Assembly: GCA_035533275.1 (NCBI GenBank)
Contig: DATLUD010000011.1
Span: forward strand, 1 to 64,000
DNA: 64,000 nt
Direction: 5' to 3'
Source of the DNA: SCRA01 sp035533275
GTDB taxonomy: Bacteria; Vulcanimicrobiota; Vulcanimicrobiia; Vulcanimicrobiales; SCRA01
Shown piece by piece: positions 27,112 to 35,365 of this stretch (the stretch's first letter is position 1; each line of letters starts with the position of its first letter). The position numbers and the translations under genes are program-made. A model generated the notes under the pieces. The model was not told the DNA's origin and did not search any database. It was given only the letters and a program-made list of their open reading frames with translations.

Positions 27112-28428
27112 ATGTTGGCGCAAGGCGTGGATGCCCGGAGCATCGAGCGGGAGTGGAACTCCGATGCTCGCTGGGCCGGCGTTCACCGGCCCTATACGGG
27201 AGAGGACGTGCTCAAGCTGCGCGGCTCCCTGGCGATCGAGCACACCCTGGCGCGGCGGGGGGCGGAGCGGCTTTGGACGTCGCTTCGCGAGGAGCCCTAC
27301 GTCGCGGCGCTCGGGGCGCTGACCGGTAACCAGGCGGTCCAGCAGGTCAGGGCTGGGCTCAAGGCGATCTACCTGAGCGGCTGGCAGGTCGCGGCGGATG
27401 CCAACTTGGCGGGGCAGATGTACCCGGACCAGAGCCTCTATCCCGCCAACAGCGTTCCCAGCGTGGTCCAGCGGATCAACCGCGCGCTCCAACGGGCCGA
27501 CCAGATCGACCACATGGAGGGTCGGGCCACGATCGATTGGTTCGCGCCCATCGTCGCCGATGCCGAGGCGGGCTTCGGCGGGCCGCTCAACGTCTTCGAG
27601 ATCATGAAGGGCATGATCGAGGCCGGGGCCGCTGGCGTGCACTTCGAAGACCAGCTGGCCTCCGAGAAGAAGTGCGGCCACATGGGCGGCAAGGTGCTGA
27701 TCCCCACAGCCAATGCCGTCAGGCACCTGGTCTCCGCGCGGCTCGCGGCCGACGTCATGGGAGTTCCGACGGTACTGATCGCCCGTACCGACGCGAACGG
27801 TGCGCATCTGATCACCGGCGACGTGGACGAACGCGACCGCCCGTTCCTCACGGGCGAGCGCACGGCGGAGGGTTTCTTCCGGATGCGCGGCGGTCTGGAG
27901 GCGGCAATCGCCCGCGGCTTGGCCTACGCGCCGCATGCCGACGTGATCTGGTGCGAGACCTCCGAGCCCGACCTCGGGGAGGCGCGGCGCTTCGCCCACG
28001 CGATCCACGCGCGCTTTCCCGGCAAGCTGCTCGCGTACAACTGCTCACCGTCGTTCAACTGGAAGAAGAAGCTCGATCAGCAGACGATCGCGGAGTTCCA
28101 GCAACGGCTCGGCGAGATGGGCTACGCCTTTCAGTTCGTCACCCTGGCCGGTTTCCACGCGCTCAACCACAGCATGTTCGAGTTGGCCTACGAGTACGCC
28201 CGGCGCGGGATGGCGGCCTATTCGGAACTCCAGCAAGCGGAGTTTGCCGACGAGGCGCGCGGGTACACCGCCACGCGTCACCAGCGCGAGGTGGGCACGG
28301 GCTACTTCGACGAGGTGGCACAGGTCATCGCCGGCGGCAACGCATCGACCACGGCGCTGAGCGGCTCGACCGAAGAGGAGCAGTTCTCGGCCGAACTTGC
28401 GCCGGCGACGATGAGCGTCGTATCCTGA
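27112..28428 (+). CDS. aceA: isocitrate lyase
   Basis: Cleaves isocitrate to glyoxylate and succinate, the first step of the glyoxylate shunt that allows growth on acetate. About 438 residues. The catalytic loop KKCGHMGGKV is intact with Cys188. Other signatures are SGWQVAADANLAGQMYPDQ, NCSPSFNW and YVAALGALTGNQAVQQV. I chose ATG 27112 rather than ATG 27106 because AGGAGG (27098-27103) is 8 bases from the former and only 2 from the latter. Malate synthase is not nearby. A 30-base perfect palindrome about 115 bases after the stop probably terminates the transcript. Confidence 0.96.
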   Translation: MLAQGVDARSIEREWNSDARWAGVHRPYTGEDVLKLRGSLAIEHTLARRGAERLWTSLREEPYVAALGALTGNQAVQQVRAGLKAIYLSGWQVAADANLAGQMYPDQSLYPANSVPSVVQRINRALQRADQIDHMEGRATIDWFAPIVADAEAGFGGPLNVFEIMKGMIEAGAAGVHFEDQLASEKKCGHMGGKVLIPTANAVRHLVSARLAADVMGVPTVLIARTDANGAHLITGDVDERDRPFLTGERTAEGFFRMRGGLEAAIARGLAYAPHADVIWCETSEPDLGEARRFAHAIHARFPGKLLAYNCSPSFNWKKKLDQQTIAEFQQRLGEMGYAFQFVTLAGFHALNHSMFELAYEYARRGMAAYSELQQAEFADEARGYTATRHQREVGTGYFDEVAQVIAGGNASTTALSGSTEEEQFSAELAPATMSVVS

Positions 28429-28730
28429 GGCGGCCCATGCATCGAGTAACGAGCCTTCGACCGTCGACTCCGCCGCTTCGCACAGCGACGTCGATCGAGT
28501 CGCGCACGCTCGGATAACCTCGTCGCCGGGGGAGATTGCCAAGAACGCGCCGCTCGATCGAGCGGCGCGTTCGCGTTTACGCGGAGCAGATGACGAAAGA
28601 CGTTGACATTACTGGCCGCCGGCTTCGCCGACGCGCTCTTGGCCACCGCCAGGCGCGCGCGCGAGCCGGAATAGCGGCCCGCCGCGGGAGCGAGGAATGC
28701 CGGCGGCCGCCGCAGTATGCGAGCGACCCT
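28429..28730. other. 302-bp intergenic region after aceA
   Basis: It contains the terminator-like palindrome at 28543-28572 and a perfect TTGACA (28603-28608) without a matching -10 in the normal window. No convincing gene is present. Confidence 0.5.
28543..28572 (+). terminator. perfect 30-base palindrome, probable aceA terminator
   Basis: Bases 28543-28557 are the exact reverse complement of 28558-28572. As RNA this folds into a long GC-rich stem, followed by GCGTTTACG. The T-run is short, so it may act as a bidirectional or Rho-assisted terminator, or as a protein-binding palindrome. Confidence 0.5.
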
Positions 28731-29663
28731 ATGGAGCAGATCACCGTCGTTGGCGCGGGGTTGATGGGTTCATCCATCGCGCTCGTCTACGCACGCGCCG
28801 GCCACGACGTGCGAATCCACGATGTGGATCCGGCACGAATCGAATCGGCGCTCCGCCAGGCGGGGCAGATGCTCGACGATCTCGGGAAGGCGGGGCTCGG
28901 GCTCCCGGGAGACGCAGGGGCACGCTCGCGGCTCTCCGGCTCCGTCGATCTCGGCGAAGCGGTGCGGGGCGCCGACGTGGTGGCCGAGGCGATCGTGGAA
29001 GACGTCGCGGCCAAGCGCGCGCTGTATGCGCACGTGGAGGGACTGGTCGGCGCCCAGGCCGTCATCGCCAGCAACACCTCGGGCCTCCAACCCAGCGACC
29101 TGAGCGCGGAGATGGCGCATCCGGAGCGCTTTCTGGTGGCGCACTTCTGGAACCCGCCGCACCTGATCCGCTTGGTCGAGGTGGTGCCCGGAGCGCGCAC
29201 CGCGGAGCGCTTCGTGGCGGCCACGACGGGCGTCCTTGCGCGCGCGGGTCAGCGCGCCGTGGTGGTGCGCCGCGAAGTCCCCGGCTTCATCGGCAACCGC
29301 CTGCAATACGCGCTGCTGCGCGAGGCGCTGCACCTGGTTCGCACCGGGGTGGCCTCGGCGGAAGAGGTTGACGCCGTGGTCACCACGTCGTTCGGCCGCC
29401 GTTTGGCGACCGTCGGGCCGATTGCCACGGCCGACCTCGGCGGCCTCCACACGTTCTCGGCGATCTCGCGCCAGCTCTTCCCCGACCTCGCGGCGGGAAC
29501 GGAGGAGCTGGCCCTGCTGGACGAGCACGTGGCTCGCGGCGAGCTGGGGGCGCCCACGCGGCACGGCTTTTACGATTGGAGCGAGGGCGAGCTCGAGCGC
29601 ACACTCGAGCGGCGCAACCAGGTGCTCATGCAGCTCCTGCGCGACGAGGCCGCGAAGGGCTAG
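28731..29663 (+). CDS. 3-hydroxyacyl-CoA dehydrogenase
   Basis: NAD-dependent oxidoreductase of 310 residues related to 3-hydroxybutyryl-CoA dehydrogenase and other stand-alone 3HCDH enzymes. The N-terminal Rossmann motif is VVGAGLMGSSIALVYARAG. SNTSGLQPSDL and the catalytic HFWNPPHLIRLVEV segment (His and Glu) follow, then the C-terminal 3HCDH domain from VPGFIGNRLQYALLREAL to RHGFYDW. In this family it oxidises 3-hydroxyacyl-CoA in beta-oxidation or butyrate-type pathways; some relatives act on L-gulonate or carnitine. ATG 28731 was chosen because homology starts there; the open frame further upstream is not coding. It is convergent with ispH (4-base overlap). Confidence 0.9.
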   Translation: MEQITVVGAGLMGSSIALVYARAGHDVRIHDVDPARIESALRQAGQMLDDLGKAGLGLPGDAGARSRLSGSVDLGEAVRGADVVAEAIVEDVAAKRALYAHVEGLVGAQAVIASNTSGLQPSDLSAEMAHPERFLVAHFWNPPHLIRLVEVVPGARTAERFVAATTGVLARAGQRAVVVRREVPGFIGNRLQYALLREALHLVRTGVASAEEVDAVVTTSFGRRLATVGPIATADLGGLHTFSAISRQLFPDLAAGTEELALLDEHVARGELGAPTRHGFYDWSEGELERTLERRNQVLMQLLRDEAAKG

Positions 29664-30640
29664 CCGGCGCTGCGGACGTTGGCAAGCTCGCGCGGCGGCG
29701 TGAAGACGATCGCGGGCTCGCGCCGGCCAAAGTCCTCGACGGCGAAATCGCCCAGATCGAGCATGCGGTCGACGATGGCTTGCACCAGGTACTCGGGGGA
29801 CGAGGCTCCCGCGGTGACGCCGATGGCGTGCTTGTCCGCTACCCATGCCGGATCGACGGCACCGGGCTCGTCGATCAAGTGCGCGGGCGTGCCGGCCTGC
29901 ACGGCGCACTCGCGCAGCCGCTGAGAGTTGGAGCTGTTCTCGGAGCCCACCACCAGGATCAGGTCGGTCACCGCCGCGAGCGCCTTGACGGCCTCTTGTC
30001 GGTTCTGGGTGGCATAGCAGATGTCGTCCTTGGTCGGCGTCACGAGCGCGGGGAAACGCCGGCGCAGGGCCTCGATGATCTCGCGGGTGTCGTCGATGCT
30101 CAGCGTGGTCTGCGTGACCACGGCGACGCGGCCGGGATCCGGGACCTCGACGGTGGCCGCCTCCTCGACGGTTTCGACCAAGCCGATGCGCCCGGGGATC
30201 TCGCCCAAGGTGCCGGCCACCTCGTCGTGATGCTTGTGCCCCACCAGGAGCACGAAGAGCCCGTCCTTGGCGAACTTGATCGCCTCGAGGTGGACTTTCG
30301 AGACCAGCGGACAGGTGGCGTCGATGACGTGCAAACGGCGATCGGCGGCGACGCGGCGCACTTCCGGAGAGATGCCGTGGGCGCTGAAGACCAGCAGCGA
30401 GCCCTCGGGGACGTCGTCCACCTCTTCCACGAAGACCACGCCGCGCGCTTGGAAGCGCGCGACGACGTCGCGGTTGTGCACGATCTCCTTGCGCACGTAA
30501 ATCGGCCCCTCGTGGATATCGAGGAGCTTGTTGACGATCTCGATCGCGCGGTCGACTCCGGCGCAGAATCCACGGGGGTTGGCCAAGAGGATGCGTCGCG
30601 GGGCGCGCTCGGGGGTCGCTGCGGTCAGATCTGCCTGCAC
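29660..30640 (-). CDS. ispH: 4-hydroxy-3-methylbut-2-enyl diphosphate reductase
   Basis: IspH/LytB, last enzyme of the MEP isoprenoid pathway; it reduces HMBPP to IPP and DMAPP with a [4Fe-4S] cluster held by three cysteines. 326 residues. The ligands are visible: Cys26 in NPRGFCAGVDRA, a Cys in IDATCPLVSKVH, and a Cys in DDICYATQNRQ. LVGHKHHDEV and VVTQTTLSIDDT are conserved substrate-site segments, and GSENSSNSQRL is the C-terminal signature. ywiC lies 49 bases upstream on the same strand, so the two may share a promoter. No other MEP gene is here. Confidence 0.97.
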   Translation of the reverse strand: MQADLTAATPERAPRRILLANPRGFCAGVDRAIEIVNKLLDIHEGPIYVRKEIVHNRDVVARFQARGVVFVEEVDDVPEGSLLVFSAHGISPEVRRVAADRRLHVIDATCPLVSKVHLEAIKFAKDGLFVLLVGHKHHDEVAGTLGEIPGRIGLVETVEEAATVEVPDPGRVAVVTQTTLSIDDTREIIEALRRRFPALVTPTKDDICYATQNRQEAVKALAAVTDLILVVGSENSSNSQRLRECAVQAGTPAHLIDEPGAVDPAWVADKHAIGVTAGASSPEYLVQAIVDRMLDLGDFAVEDFGRREPAIVFTPPRELANVRSAG

Positions 30641-30689
30641 GGTGGCGCTCCTTGGCGCTTCTCCCTCGCGAGGCCTTTCAGGCCTGCGC

Positions 30690-31523
30690 TCAGACCGGCG
30701 GGCGGCCGGCGAGGGACAGGACCATCAGGAACTCGAGCGCCAAGAGCAGCGTCTCCTGCCGCCCGACGGCGGCCATCTTCTCGCGCTTGGGGCGCCAGGC
30801 GCGCGCGGCGCACCGGAGCAGCGCGATCAGGGGAACGGCGGCGAAAAGCGGCGTGGCGTGCAGTGCCAGCGCCAGCGCGGCCACGGCCCCAGCGGCGGCG
30901 GCGTGCCAGAGCACGGGCGGGAGACCCGTGCGCAACAGATCGATGCGCCGCGGCTCCCGCAGCGCGAGTTGGCGGATGCGCATCTTGGCGTAAGAGATCC
31001 CTGCGGCCAGCGTGATCGCGAGGGTGGCGGCGGCCACGACCTCCACGCCGGTAACGCCGCCGCGCTGCGCCTCGTCGATGAGCGGCGCCAGCGCGAAGAT
31101 CGCCAGCATCGCCGTTGCCTCCACGGGGGCGCTGCGATCGGCGTTGTCGCGGCGGGCGCGGGCATGGACCAGCAGCGCCCCGACCGCCCCGGCACCCGCG
31201 GCCAGGAGCGGAGGGCGTGCCGCGAGCGCCGGCAGCGCGAGCACGGCGGCGAGCGCGATCAGCGCGAGGCCCCAGACGATCAGGCGCCCCTCCCCGTTGC
31301 GCCGTGCCAGGGCGGGCTTGGTGAGGGCGCTGAGGGACTCGCGCGAGGCGAAGAGCGCCGCGGCGCCTGCCGCTAGGCCCGCTCCGGCCGGCGTGATGCC
31401 GCCCGCGAGCGCAAAGCCCAGCAGTGCCGCCGCGCCGAGCGCCACCCAGGCACCGTGCTCGTGCGGCAGTGGGGGAAGCCAGGATGACGGCCGGCGTGCT
31501 GCGCGCGTGCTCACGCCCTCCAT
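30690..31523 (-). CDS. YwiC-like family membrane protein
   Basis: Polytopic membrane protein of 277 residues with about eight helices. The N-terminal LPPLPHEHGAWVALG and a conserved GISYAKMRIRQLALREP segment identify the YwiC family. The Bacillus ywiC lies near nitrate-respiration genes (narK, fnr), but its function is unknown. Here it lies about 2 kb from a cluster of DUF2249 proteins and a Crp/Fnr-type regulator, which gives a similar setting. It is divergent from uspA and upstream of ispH on the same strand. Confidence 0.8.
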   Translation of the reverse strand: MEGVSTRAARRPSSWLPPLPHEHGAWVALGAAALLGFALAGGITPAGAGLAAGAAALFASRESLSALTKPALARRNGEGRLIVWGLALIALAAVLALPALAARPPLLAAGAGAVGALLVHARARRDNADRSAPVEATAMLAIFALAPLIDEAQRGGVTGVEVVAAATLAITLAAGISYAKMRIRQLALREPRRIDLLRTGLPPVLWHAAAAGAVAALALALHATPLFAAVPLIALLRCAARAWRPKREKMAAVGRQETLLLALEFLMVLSLAGRPPV

Positions 31524-31607
31524 CTTAGGGGCGGGGGCGCCGCCGCGCCAGCGACCGAGGTCTCCTGCCGTCGCGGGCGTAACCTCGCGGAATCATAAGG
31601 AGGTCCG

Positions 31608-32060
31608 ATGTTCTCGAAGCTGATCGTCCCCGTTGACGGCTCGGAGCCCTCGAACGCCGCGGTCAGGCTGGCGATCGGCTTCGCCAGCCAGATCCGCGCC
31701 TCGTTGATCTTCTGCGACGTGGTCGACGTCACGTCGCTGATCGCGCTCTCGGGGGCCACGATGGATCCGGGCATCGTCATCGAGTCCGAGCGCGAGCTCG
31801 CGCGCGAGGTCGTTGCGAAGGCTGTGGAGGATGCCCGCAGGGCGGGGGTCCCGGCGCGCGGCGAGGTACCGGAGGGCGAGGTCGTGGAGACGGTGCTCAG
31901 CCTCGTGAAGCAGGAGGGCGCCGGCGCCGTGGTCATGGGCAGCCACGGCCGTGGGGGCCTCGCTCGCGCGGTGCTCGGCAGCAAGGCCGAGGGGGTGCTC
32001 CGGCGCTCGCCGGTACCCGTCCTGATCGCTCCGCCGAGGGCGGCCGTCCAGCGGGAATGA
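31608..32060 (+). CDS. universal stress protein (UspA family)
   Basis: Single Usp domain of 150 residues: MFSKLIVPVDGSEPSNAAVRLA at the start and the ATP-binding loop GSHGRGGLARAVLGSKAE near the end, matching the G2xG9xGS pattern, so it probably binds ATP. AAGGAGGT lies 5 bases before the ATG. The stop overlaps the ATG of the response regulator (ATGA), so the two genes are translationally coupled. Usp proteins act in stress, hypoxia and dormancy responses. Confidence 0.93.
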   Translation: MFSKLIVPVDGSEPSNAAVRLAIGFASQIRASLIFCDVVDVTSLIALSGATMDPGIVIESERELAREVVAKAVEDARRAGVPARGEVPEGEVVETVLSLVKQEGAGAVVMGSHGRGGLARAVLGSKAEGVLRRSPVPVLIAPPRAAVQRE

Positions 32061-32785
32061 CTGGCCGCCGGGGGATGGCGAACATATGTCCTGTGGCGGG
32101 TGAAACGATCCTGGTGGTGGATGACGAGCCGCAGATCCTCTCCGTGCTCAGCGGGTACCTTGGGCGCGACGGGTACACGATTCGCGAGGCGTCCACCGTT
32201 GCGGAGGCAGTTGCGATCGGGCGCGCACATGCGCCGGATCTGATGATCCTCGACATATCACTGCCCGATGGGACCGGCTTCGACGTCTTTCGCCTGCTCT
32301 CGTCGCAACATCCCATCCCCACGATCATGCTCACGGCTCGAGGCGAGGAGATCGATCGCGTCGTGGGGCTCGAGATGGGTGCCGACGACTACGTCACCAA
32401 GCCGTTCTCGCCTCGCGAGGTCGCCGCCCGGGTGCGCGCGATCCTGCGGCGCAGATCCGCCGAGGAGCACGATCAGACGGCTGCTCACGTCCTCCGTGTC
32501 CGCGACCTCTACCTCGATCGCGAGGCACACGATGTTCGCATGGGCGGGCGCTCCATCGCCCTGACGCCCACGGAGTTCCGCATCCTCGCAGCGCTGGCCG
32601 AGCACGCGGGGAGCGTGCTCACGCGCGCTCAGCTGCTCGACCACTTGCAGGACGATGGAGCGATCTTCGAGCGAACGCTCGACCGCCATATCACCAACCT
32701 TCGCAAGAAGGTCGAGCCGGACGGCGAGCATCCGTTCTACGTCGTGACCGTGTACGGCGTAGGCTACAAGATGCGCCGGGACTAG
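32057..32785 (+). CDS. OmpR/KdpE-family response regulator
   Basis: Two-component response regulator of 242 residues with an N-terminal receiver and C-terminal winged-helix DNA-binding domain. Receiver residues are complete: Asp22 and Asp23 (VVDDEP), phospho-acceptor Asp66 (ILDISLPDGTG), Thr93 (MLTARG) and Lys115 (TKPFSPRE). The effector domain (about 150-240) has LTPTEFRILAALAEHAG and the terminal VYGVGYKMR, as in KdpE/PhoB. It overlaps uspA by 4 bases; an internal ATG at 32075 is an alternative start. No histidine kinase is adjacent, so it is an orphan here. The uspA pairing hints at KdpE-like or hypoxia (DosR-like) stress control. Confidence 0.93.
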   Translation: MTGRRGMANICPVAGETILVVDDEPQILSVLSGYLGRDGYTIREASTVAEAVAIGRAHAPDLMILDISLPDGTGFDVFRLLSSQHPIPTIMLTARGEEIDRVVGLEMGADDYVTKPFSPREVAARVRAILRRRSAEEHDQTAAHVLRVRDLYLDREAHDVRMGGRSIALTPTEFRILAALAEHAGSVLTRAQLLDHLQDDGAIFERTLDRHITNLRKKVEPDGEHPFYVVTVYGVGYKMRRD

Positions 32786-32795
32786 CGAGGCTGGT

Positions 32796-33320
32796 CTAGG
32801 CGCCGCGGGCGCCGGCGACGCCGACCGTCGTTTGGCTCAAGGCCTGCATCAGGGCCGCGGCGATACCCTCGGCCAGGCTGCGCACGAGCGTACCGTCGAA
32901 CGCGCGGCGGCGCACGTCGGGCAATGGCGCGTATTCGCCATCGAGCATCATGACGGTTCCGAGGGTCCCGTCCCTCGGGGCAATGCTCAAGTGGCCCGAG
33001 AAGCTTGGGGCCGGCCCCTGGTCAGGGAGCCAGTGCACGGAGATGAGGCGGCCGAACGGATCCGCCGCAGTCGCGCGTCTGAGCGAGACCAGCACCAGTT
33101 TGCCGGAGACCTCGACCGCGAGCTCGGCGAACGCTTCCGCATGCGGCAGCAGCGCGGCCAGATAGCGCTCCACCCGCGGGAAGTGGGCTCGGCTGTACAG
33201 GCGGTGCGTGAGTCTCGACAACGATGCTCCCCCGAAAGAGACGGGCGCGTGCGACGGATCAGCCCGTGCGCCCACGCTACCCCACGGATGAGAAGCCCGC
33301 GCGAAGGCGGCGTCCACCAT
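32796..33320 (-). CDS. hypothetical protein, possible SRPBCC-like fold
   Basis: Protein of 174 residues from ATG 33320; the frame is open upstream, but that part overlaps the DUF2249 gene and is not conserved-looking. The sequence reads as an alpha/beta sandwich: strand-rich LVLVSLRR, LISVHWL and GHLSIAPR, then a C-terminal amphipathic helix RAFDGTLVRSLAEGIAAALMQAL that resembles the end of some SRPBCC/START-like proteins. It is divergent from the DUF2249 gene, with about 100 bases between them, so it may share a regulatory region. I do not recognise a function and the fold call is tentative. Confidence 0.55.
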   Translation of the reverse strand: MVDAAFARASHPWGSVGARADPSHAPVSFGGASLSRLTHRLYSRAHFPRVERYLAALLPHAEAFAELAVEVSGKLVLVSLRRATAADPFGRLISVHWLPDQGPAPSFSGHLSIAPRDGTLGTVMMLDGEYAPLPDVRRRAFDGTLVRSLAEGIAAALMQALSQTTVGVAGARGA

Positions 33321-33422
33321 CTTCGCATAATCTTCGCGTCTTCGGGCAAGGACGGAGCGCGCGCCGTTACCCTGAGACCGCGGTCGCTGACTACCGGGTC
33401 GCGGCTGCCGTACGATGGCACC

Positions 33423-33671
33423 ATGATCGAACTCGACGTTCGCCCGCTCCCTCCTGGGCGCAAGCACACCACGATCTTCGAGACGTTCGAGGGCCTCCAG
33501 CGCGGCGAGACCCTGCGCATCGTCAACGACCACGATCCGCGTCCGTTGCGCTTCGAGCTCGACCACGACTACCCGCAGACGTTCGAATGGACCTATGCCC
33601 AGCGCGGGCCGGAGATATGGCTGGTCGACATCACCAAGACCGCAGAGACGGCCGAACGCGTGGGAGACTAG
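33423..33671 (+). CDS. DUF2249 domain protein (1)
   Basis: Single DUF2249 domain, 82 residues, a TusA/SirA-like small alpha/beta fold. Landmarks are IELDVRPLPPG, then HTTIFETFEGL and GETLRIVNDHDPRPLRFELDH. The same pattern (DHxPRPLRxExDH) appears in the N-terminal part of the Crp-type regulator at 35.4 kb, showing common origin. No TusA cysteine is present at the N-terminal position, so it is not a sulphur carrier in the classical sense. DUF2249 genes often lie next to hemerythrin, nitrite or nitric-oxide reduction genes. It starts a run of genes spaced 0-5 bases apart. Confidence 0.85.
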   Translation: MIELDVRPLPPGRKHTTIFETFEGLQRGETLRIVNDHDPRPLRFELDHDYPQTFEWTYAQRGPEIWLVDITKTAETAERVGD

Positions 33672-33676
33672 CGCCG

Positions 33677-33904
33677 ATGGAGCCCAGAGTGCTCGACGTG
33701 CGCCCGTTCCATGAGCGCGGCGAAGAGCCGTATCACGCGATCATGGAAGCGGTGGGGTCCCTGGAGCCCGGGCGCGCGCTGCTGCTGATCAACTCGTTCG
33801 AGCCCACGCCGCTCTATCGTGTGATGGATCGCCGGGGCTTCGATCATCGGTGCACGCCCGTCGGCGACGGGGAGTTCCACATTCTCTTCGCGCCGCGCCC
33901 ATGA
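33677..33904 (+). CDS. DUF2249 domain protein (2)
   Basis: Second DUF2249 domain, 75 residues from ATG 33677, five bases after the previous stop. The pattern is PRVLDVRPFHERGEEPYHAIMEAV, then LEPGRALLLINSFEPTPLYRVMDRRG and a final strand FHILFAPR. The DHDPRPL box of its neighbour is replaced by SFEPTPLYRV, so this is a different subfamily. Its stop overlaps the ATG of the membrane-protein gene (ATGA), which suggests coupled translation and a functional link with that protein. Confidence 0.82.
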   Translation: MEPRVLDVRPFHERGEEPYHAIMEAVGSLEPGRALLLINSFEPTPLYRVMDRRGFDHRCTPVGDGEFHILFAPRP

Positions 33905-35103
33905 TCGCGGGCCAGGGCGATAGCGTCGGCGATCCGGTCGGCAGCGGCATCGTCCTCGCCGTCGCGTTCGCCTACTTCCTCTGCGGCTGCGTCGCACTCG
34001 CGGCGCAAGGAGCGTCGCTGCTCGCCCTCCATGCGTTCGCCGCGTTCGTGGTGCTCTCGGTGGTCTCCGCCTCCAACCAACTCGTTCCCGTGCTCACCGG
34101 AGCACGGCCTCTGCCGCCACGCGGCGTGCTGACGATGGCCGCGCCGTTCGCGGCGGGCTTCGCGCTCTTGCTCGCGGCGTTCGCCGGCGCGGGAGGGCTC
34201 TTCCCTGCCGCCGGGATCCTCTTGCTCGCGGGGGCGGCGCTCTGGAGCGTCTGGACCGTCGCGCGCATCGCGCGCGCGCCGCTGGAGGGACAGACGCGCG
34301 CGGCGGTGACGATCGCGGCGGCTGCGTTTCTCGTCGCCGCAGGGCTTGGCGCGGCCATGGCGCTGGCACTGGGGGGACGCGCAGCGCCGGGTCTGCTGGC
34401 ATTGGCGCCGGCGCATGCGTCGCTCGCGGTCGTGGCGTTCGCCAGCACGCTGATCGTTGCGATCTCGTACCGCTTCGTGCCGATGTTCGCGCTCGCCCAC
34501 ACCGACGAAGGGCGGTGGACGCGCTCGGCGCAGTGGCTGGTGGCAGGCGCCGGCGTGCTGGGTGCGGCGGCGGCGGCCTGGCCGGCATGGCAACGCGCGG
34601 CCTTCGCGCTGGCCGTTGTCGCCGCGCTGGCCGCCATGGCCGTGCACCTGCGAACGCTGCGTGCCCGGCTGCGCAAGCGCTTGGACGTGAGCTTGCGGTA
34701 CGCCGCCGCGGCTTGGGTGTCGGCCGTGGCCGCCGGTCTCTGCGCGGTGGCGGCCACCTGGCGCCCGGGAGCGGGGAGCAGCGCAGTGGCGTTGGCCGTG
34801 CTGGGCTGGCTGGCGCTCTCCATCATCGGCTACGCCTTCAAGATCGTGGGCTTCCTGGCATGGGAGCATGCGCGCCGCGTCGCGCCCGACGCCTCCTTGC
34901 CGCCGCTGGGCGAGGCGGTCCCGATGCGCGCCGCCAACGCGGCGCTGGCGTTGCTGGCGGTGGGGGCGCTCGCGGTGGCCGCGGCGCTGGGGGCGGCCCC
35001 CGGCTTGCTGCGTTCGGCGGCGGCGGTCTACGCGGCGGGAGGAGTCTCGGCCGTGGTCATTCTCTGGTCGGTGGCGTGGCGCTACGTAGGAGCGAGGGCA
35101 TGA
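33901..35103 (+). CDS. polytopic membrane protein resembling heme-copper oxidase subunit I
   Basis: Integral membrane protein of 400 residues with about eleven helices. Two internal segments share a pattern, with a helix-borne His followed 15-20 residues later by a proline motif: ALHAFAAFVV...NQLVPVL and APAHASLAVVAF...SYRFVPMFALAH. Such pairs resemble the heme-ligand helices of short cytochrome oxidase or nitric-oxide-reductase subunit I homologues and NnrS-like proteins, so heme or copper binding is plausible but unproven. The ATG overlaps the DUF2249(2) stop, and its own stop overlaps the next DUF2249 start. It is paralogous to the gene at 36283. Confidence 0.7.
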   Translation: MIAGQGDSVGDPVGSGIVLAVAFAYFLCGCVALAAQGASLLALHAFAAFVVLSVVSASNQLVPVLTGARPLPPRGVLTMAAPFAAGFALLLAAFAGAGGLFPAAGILLLAGAALWSVWTVARIARAPLEGQTRAAVTIAAAAFLVAAGLGAAMALALGGRAAPGLLALAPAHASLAVVAFASTLIVAISYRFVPMFALAHTDEGRWTRSAQWLVAGAGVLGAAAAAWPAWQRAAFALAVVAALAAMAVHLRTLRARLRKRLDVSLRYAAAAWVSAVAAGLCAVAATWRPGAGSSAVALAVLGWLALSIIGYAFKIVGFLAWEHARRVAPDASLPPLGEAVPMRAANAALALLAVGALAVAAALGAAPGLLRSAAAVYAAGGVSAVVILWSVAWRYVGARA

Positions 35104-35318
35104 ACGAGATCCGCTTGGACAACCGCGGCCTCCATCCGCCCGAGCCGATGATCCGCATCTTGACGGCGCTGGATGCCATGACGGGCCCGGGTGTGCTCAC
35201 CGCGCTGCTGGACCGGGAGCCGCGCTTCCTCTTTCCCGAGCTGGAGGCGCGCGGGCTCACGTACACGTGCGTGCGCGAGGAAGTGGGGTATGCGCTGCGC
35301 GTGGAACGGGGCGCGTGA
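35100..35318 (+). CDS. DUF2249 domain protein (3)
   Basis: Third stand-alone DUF2249-type domain, 72 residues from ATG 35100, which overlaps the stop of the membrane gene (ATGA). The sequence LDNRGLHPPEPMIRILTALDAM, then LLDREPRFLFPELEARGLTY and VGYALRVERG, follows the subgroup with LDxRGLxPPEPMxxxLxxL. It is distinct from copies 1 and 2. Having two or three different subtypes together suggests separate partners or heteromers. The next gene, 47 bases on, is the DUF2249-Crp fusion. Confidence 0.82.
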   Translation: MNEIRLDNRGLHPPEPMIRILTALDAMTGPGVLTALLDREPRFLFPELEARGLTYTCVREEVGYALRVERGA

Positions 35319-35365
35319 GGGCGCGCGCGAGAGGATGAGGCCGGGTACGGAGGAAGCAACGCCGG

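Noticed and set aside
28603..28608. Perfect TTGACA upstream of the hydroxyacyl-CoA dehydrogenase
   Set aside because: No -10 within 15-19 bases downstream; more likely a chance match.
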